Of a DNA stretch of 34,941 bases, positions 31,280 through 34,941 are shown piece by piece. Below the pieces are notes generated by a model, which was not told the origin of the DNA, searched no databases, and saw only the letters and a list, made by a program, of their open reading frames with translations. The stretch spans positions 1-34,941 of the forward strand of contig JAYTCQ010000082.1 of the NCBI GenBank assembly GCA_043736395.1. Reading direction: 5' to 3'. Origin of the DNA: JAFDVL01 sp043736395 (GTDB taxonomy: Bacteria; Acidobacteriota; Blastocatellia; RBC074). The first letter of the stretch is position 1; each line of letters opens with the position of its first letter. The translations under genes and the position numbers were made by a program.

Positions 31280-31720
31280 TTAATTTTCCGGCATTCCAAT
31301 ATTGCATTCTGACTGACTGGAGATGCAGATGTCGCCGCATTTTATTTGCCCCGGCCCACAACCAGCTCCCGCCCCAACGGTCAAACGGTTAATTACCTTT
31401 TTCGCGCAATTTGTTTTCTTTGCATATTTTTCAATTTCTTTCCTGACTTCTTTGGTGGTCGCCCAACCTTCCAACGTCACAATCTTATCTTTGGCTGTGA
31501 CGTTGATGTGACTTTTCTGACCATCGTATTTGATCTTAATCTGCCCATAAATTGATTTGACAATATCTTTGTCAGTGACTGCCGCGCATTTATTTTGAAC
31601 CGCAGCGATTACGATGGTTGGATTTGAATTGACGCTGTACGCCGCAAAAGTTGCGAGCATACAACATCCGATCAACGAAAATACGATTACTGCTTTTCTA
31701 CTGATTATTTGTTTTGACAT
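31280..31720 (-). CDS. Exported BON-domain protein with Cys-rich tail
   Basis: This 146-residue exported protein has a hydrophobic N-terminal segment (about 10-32, VIVFSLIGCCMLATFAAYSV), one BON domain (about 50-118, DIVKSIYGQIKIKYDG ... ITVTAKD-like strand, VTLEGWATTKEVRKEIEKYA) and a short Cys-rich C-terminus (GCGPGQIKCGDICISSQSEC) probably held by disulfides. BON domains bind membranes or polymers in the periplasm. It lies 17 bases after the kinase gene on the same strand, so the pair is likely co-transcribed and the BON protein may act in the same envelope pathway. Ribosome site GGAAGAAC. Its ligand is unknown. Confidence 0.82.
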   Translation of the reverse strand: MSKQIISRKAVIVFSLIGCCMLATFAAYSVNSNPTIVIAAVQNKCAAVTDKDIVKSIYGQIKIKYDGQKSHINVTAKDKIVTLEGWATTKEVRKEIEKYAKKTNCAKKVINRLTVGAGAGCGPGQIKCGDICISSQSECNIGMPEN

Positions 31721-31737
31721 TTTAAGTTCTTCCCCGT

Positions 31738-34700
31738 TTATTTGAAGTTGTTAAGGATAGAAAGCAAGCTGTACCGCGATTGCTTGCCGAAGAAAATAGC
31801 TTTCCCATCTGGCGACCAAGCCAGGCTGGAAAAATAACGCCGGGCATCATTGTTAGCCGTAATTTTTTTGGCGATACCTCCGTTTGAAGGAATCAACCAG
31901 ATATTATCTTTACTGTCCAGATGTGCGGCATAGGCGATGTTTTTTCCGTCTTCAGACAAGTGAATATTGTAATAGTAGGCGGCTTGTAAATTAGCTATCT
32001 CGCGCTGCGCCTCCTGCTCGATTGAAATTTGCATCAATGTGATTTCAGCCGGTGAACCACTGGCAATCTTACCCGGCAAAACTGCGAGCAGTAACCCATT
32101 TCCATCTTGCGTCCATCCAAGTAAACGCAGATGTTTTTCAGCTTGAAAAACATTTCTTGATTGTTTTGTGGCGATATCAAAGACGCAAACGCTATAGGTT
32201 AATTTTCCATTTTCAATTTTATTTGGTTTGGTAGTATACGCGATGTGCTTACCGTCAGACGACCACAAGGGGCAAAAGAGCATTAAATTTGCCGCACTGT
32301 TATCTGTGATTTGCAGGTCGTTCGCGCCATCAGCCGAAACCTGCCAGAGATTGGCAGCTCCACTTTTTTTCGAAACATAGACAATGCTGCTGCTGTCAGG
32401 CGACCAACTGAAATAACTGGTCTGCACGCGGTTATAGGGCAAGACAGAATTCTCAATTGATAACATCCCCCCGGCAATTTGCCTGACTTCACCACCTGTA
32501 TTTTTAACTGTATAAAGATTGAAAATTTCACCCGCAGAACGCATAAACGCCAATTGCTTTCCATCGGGCGACCACTGCGGGAGCAAACCTTCAGTAGCCA
32601 GTTCAAAAGGCTGATTCTCGTTGCCGGGCATTTTTGTGATAAGCGTGCTTTTCGCTAATTTATCGCCCTGACTCAAATTCGGAATGGATTGAAAAACAAC
32701 TGTTTTGCCATCCGGGGAAACATCAGGCCACAGTTCTGAAGTCATCTCAGCCGCAACAGAAAATTCCTTCGCCGTCGCCACATCCACTCCCCACACATCA
32801 GATTCTTCTTTGGAAGAACCGAATAAAATCTTCGTTCCATCCGCCGATATATCAAGCGTGAATGCGTCTTTATCGCTGAAGGTGAGTTGCGCCGGCTTGC
32901 TCCCGTTTTTTGACGCGACAAACATTTGGAAAATTCCATCAACAGGCGCGCTGTATAGAATTCGCTGACTGTCGGGATGCCAAACGACGTTCCTGATTTC
33001 AAGCGGGTCAGTTGCGACCTGCCAGCCATTACCGCCTCTCACAGGCATCACCATCAAGTTGTAATTCCCTTTTTCATCAAGGCTGATATACGCGATGTTC
33101 GCTTCATCTGGTGAAATATTGATTTGAGAAACTTTTATTTTTGCTGCGTCAAAATTCGTGGCTTGTGTGGACTCACGCGAAGGAACATCCATCGCAAAAA
33201 GATTATTTTTTACCTGATAATAGAGCTTATTATTCTTTGACCAGGATCTTAATCTAACATCTCCTTCACCGATTTGAAGCGCCTTGAGTTCCGTCGGAGT
33301 TCCGCCAAAATACGGAATCCGCCAGATGCCGGGATGATTTCCTCGTTGCGAAACGTACGCCACTTCTTCACCATCCGGCGACCAAATCGGGTTATCATTT
33401 TTAAATTCATCCGTCGTAATTTGTACCGGATGTCCGACGTTCGTCTGCTTGACCCAAATACTTTTCATGCCGCTTTCGGTTGAACTGTACGCGATGCGTC
33501 TAGCGTCAGGTGAAAACGAGCCGATGCTATAAACTTCGCCCGGAGTCGCAGACCAGTTCACAACTTCAGAAATTTTCATCGAAGCGATGGGCGGAATTTC
33601 CGTTTGTGTATTGCGCGTAAACCACCACCCAGCTAATGCTGCCACCAGAATCAACGACACGATCAAAGCATTTCGCTTCGAGAAAATTCCCGGCCTTGAG
33701 ATAGCGTAAGGATTTGTTTGCGCTCCTTTAGAAAATTCATTGGTCTCAACAAAATTAGGTGCCGAAGTGACGACTCCCTGATTTGCCGCCGCTCGATTCT
33801 CTCCGCTTCGCGCCGTCGAAATTCCTCTCACGACGTAGTGTTTATTGTGAATGACTTCGACTAAATCCTGCTTCAATTCCGCCAGCGTCTGATACCTGTC
33901 AATCGGTTCTTTGGCTAAGGCTTTTTTGAGAATTTCGGCGAGTTCCAAATCTACTTGCGGGTTCACTTCACTGGCAAGTTGCGGTTCGCTGTACAGAATC
34001 AAATGCAACGTATCAATATCGTTGCGTCCATTAAAAGGCCGTTTGCCAGTCAGCATTTCGTACAGCAAAACACCGAAGGAAAAAATATCACTGCGCACGT
34101 CAAGCTTTCCGCTGCGGGCTTGTTCCGGCGACATGTATGGAACCGTGCCAATGATACCTATGTGCGTCGTCACATCCTCAAGCGCCGGAGTATCTGAATC
34201 CGATCTCGCTTCAGAATGAATCTGTTTAGCCAATCCGAAATCCAGGACAACGGCGACGTTGCGTTCATTGACGATCACATTCGAAGGCTTGATGTCGCGA
34301 TGAATAATTTCGTGCTGATGCGCTTCTTGCAGGGCATCGGCGACATCCAACGCGAAGGCCAGCGAAGTTTCAATTGACAACGATCCGCACGAAAGCAGGT
34401 GCGAAATCGTCTGGCCTTGAATGTATTGCATCGCAATGAAGACGGTGTCTTCGTGCTGTCCGACTTCATACACGGTGCAGATGCTCGGATGCGAAAGAAT
34501 CGAAGCGGCTCTGGCTTCTCTAAAAAACCGTTGTCGCGCCGTCGGTTTATCAATCAATCCAGGTGAGAGAGTTTTGATGGCAACAGTGCGGCCGAGCCTG
34601 GTATCAATGGCTCTGTAAACTTCTCCCATCCCGCCGCGTCCCAGCATTTCTTTGACGTTGTAATGATTGATGACACGCTCTATCAAGAGCGTTTCCGCAG

Positions 34701-34905
34701 CGATGGGCATCGTCATCGCACCGCTCATTTCTGGCTTGGAATTTTTGGATTGATCATTTTCAGAAATTAATGTTTTCACTTCCTTGAGCAGCGCAGGATT
34801 TCCATCACAGGAACCAAAAAGAAACGCTGACCTTTCCGGCGCAGGCAGCTTGATCGCCTCGTCAAAAAGTTGTTCCGCTCTTTCTTTGATTGCTGTTGTT
34901 TTCAT
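31738..34905 (-). CDS. Ser/Thr kinase with C-terminal PD40/WD40 propeller
   Basis: This is a 1055-residue membrane-spanning Hanks-type kinase. It has an N-terminal helical segment (1-60), a kinase domain (about 80-355) with GRGGMGEVY (89-97), K111, HRDIKPSN from 202, DFG 222-224 and GTVPYMSPEQARSG, one membrane span (about 411-432, ALIVSLILVAALAGWWF), and a propeller (about 445-1050) with repeated SPDG/SPDS blades (IWSPDGEEVAYVSQRG, FSWSPDSSSIVYVS, LAWSPDGKAIFFGK). Compared with the kinase at 6457 it lacks the FlgO-like and TPR parts. All catalytic residues are present. The start is ATG 34905, with a weak ribosome site. It is the first gene of a pair with the BON protein. Confidence 0.93.
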   Translation of the reverse strand: MKTTAIKERAEQLFDEAIKLPAPERSAFLFGSCDGNPALLKEVKTLISENDQSKNSKPEMSGAMTMPIAAETLLIERVINHYNVKEMLGRGGMGEVYRAIDTRLGRTVAIKTLSPGLIDKPTARQRFFREARAASILSHPSICTVYEVGQHEDTVFIAMQYIQGQTISHLLSCGSLSIETSLAFALDVADALQEAHQHEIIHRDIKPSNVIVNERNVAVVLDFGLAKQIHSEARSDSDTPALEDVTTHIGIIGTVPYMSPEQARSGKLDVRSDIFSFGVLLYEMLTGKRPFNGRNDIDTLHLILYSEPQLASEVNPQVDLELAEILKKALAKEPIDRYQTLAELKQDLVEVIHNKHYVVRGISTARSGENRAAANQGVVTSAPNFVETNEFSKGAQTNPYAISRPGIFSKRNALIVSLILVAALAGWWFTRNTQTEIPPIASMKISEVVNWSATPGEVYSIGSFSPDARRIAYSSTESGMKSIWVKQTNVGHPVQITTDEFKNDNPIWSPDGEEVAYVSQRGNHPGIWRIPYFGGTPTELKALQIGEGDVRLRSWSKNNKLYYQVKNNLFAMDVPSRESTQATNFDAAKIKVSQINISPDEANIAYISLDEKGNYNLMVMPVRGGNGWQVATDPLEIRNVVWHPDSQRILYSAPVDGIFQMFVASKNGSKPAQLTFSDKDAFTLDISADGTKILFGSSKEESDVWGVDVATAKEFSVAAEMTSELWPDVSPDGKTVVFQSIPNLSQGDKLAKSTLITKMPGNENQPFELATEGLLPQWSPDGKQLAFMRSAGEIFNLYTVKNTGGEVRQIAGGMLSIENSVLPYNRVQTSYFSWSPDSSSIVYVSKKSGAANLWQVSADGANDLQITDNSAANLMLFCPLWSSDGKHIAYTTKPNKIENGKLTYSVCVFDIATKQSRNVFQAEKHLRLLGWTQDGNGLLLAVLPGKIASGSPAEITLMQISIEQEAQREIANLQAAYYYNIHLSEDGKNIAYAAHLDSKDNIWLIPSNGGIAKKITANNDARRYFSSLAWSPDGKAIFFGKQSRYSLLSILNNFK

Positions 34906-34925
34906 TTAGGAATAAGTTTTGAGTA

Positions 34926-34939
34926 CAGGCTTGAGCCTG
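34926..34939. repeat. REP-like hairpin at the window edge
   Basis: CAGGCT-TG-AGCCTG is a perfect 6-bp stem with a 2-base loop, upstream of the kinase start and cut off by the window end. It has the same form as the hairpins at 28480-28536. Confidence 0.6.
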
Positions 34940-34941
34940 CC

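Overview
The window looks like a chromosomal segment of an Acidobacteriota member, most likely class Blastocatellia. This is inference from gene families, not from a marker gene. The support is two very large Ser/Thr kinases with an acidobacterial-type N-terminus and PD40/WD40 propellers, a TIGR02999-type ECF sigma factor, a two-component-style propeller (Reg_prop/Y_Y_Y) fused to GGDEF, a PQQ dehydrogenase with a partner cytochrome c, and many secreted peptidases. Base composition is near balanced. No rRNA, tRNA or CRISPR array was seen.

Layout. 1-1383 is an essentially complete IS4-family insertion sequence with 18-bp ends. Its transposase reading frame needs a -1 shift at an A7 run. 1539-4349 holds a secreted serine beta-lactamase-like protein, an S41 protease and a hotdog thioesterase. 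4542-10866 holds a caspase/FGE-sulfatase fusion, whose C-terminus resembles a diversity-generating-retroelement variable region, followed by a 1469-residue kinase with FlgO-like, TPR and propeller parts. 11131-15040 holds a small cytochrome c lipoprotein, an ECF sigma factor, a nitronate monooxygenase and an alkylsulfatase. 15041-16101 has no recognisable gene but is full of palindromes. 16102-18365 holds a small membrane protein, a DUF2975 protein, a class-C-like serine hydrolase and the tail of a second, lost copy of that hydrolase. 18688-23079 holds an M28 peptidase and a cytochrome c/PQQ dehydrogenase pair. 23220-26210 is a diguanylate cyclase bounded by repeats. 26558-28458 holds an enolase-superfamily enzyme and a convergent UGSC-family selenoprotein interrupted by an in-frame TGA. 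28550-34905 holds two paralogous papain-like proteases, a BON protein and a second kinase, all on the minus strand.

How the genes work together. The main themes are envelope-facing signalling (kinases, ECF sigma factor, propeller-GGDEF), secreted hydrolysis (S41, M28, C1, beta-lactamase-like proteins, alkylsulfatase) and periplasmic oxidation (PQQ enzyme with cytochrome c). The likely operons are cytochrome c-PQQ dehydrogenase, serine hydrolase-DUF2975, and kinase-BON.

The most notable points are: (1) a selenoprotein gene with a SECIS-like hairpin that ordinary gene calling splits in two; (2) at least five intergenic inverted repeats built from 7-base units whose sequence differs from locus to locus, one of which supplies the C-terminal tails of two unrelated proteins; (3) a caspase-FGE protein that may be a remote DGR target; (4) several REP-like or long-arm palindromes; and (5) a possible programmed frameshift in the IS.
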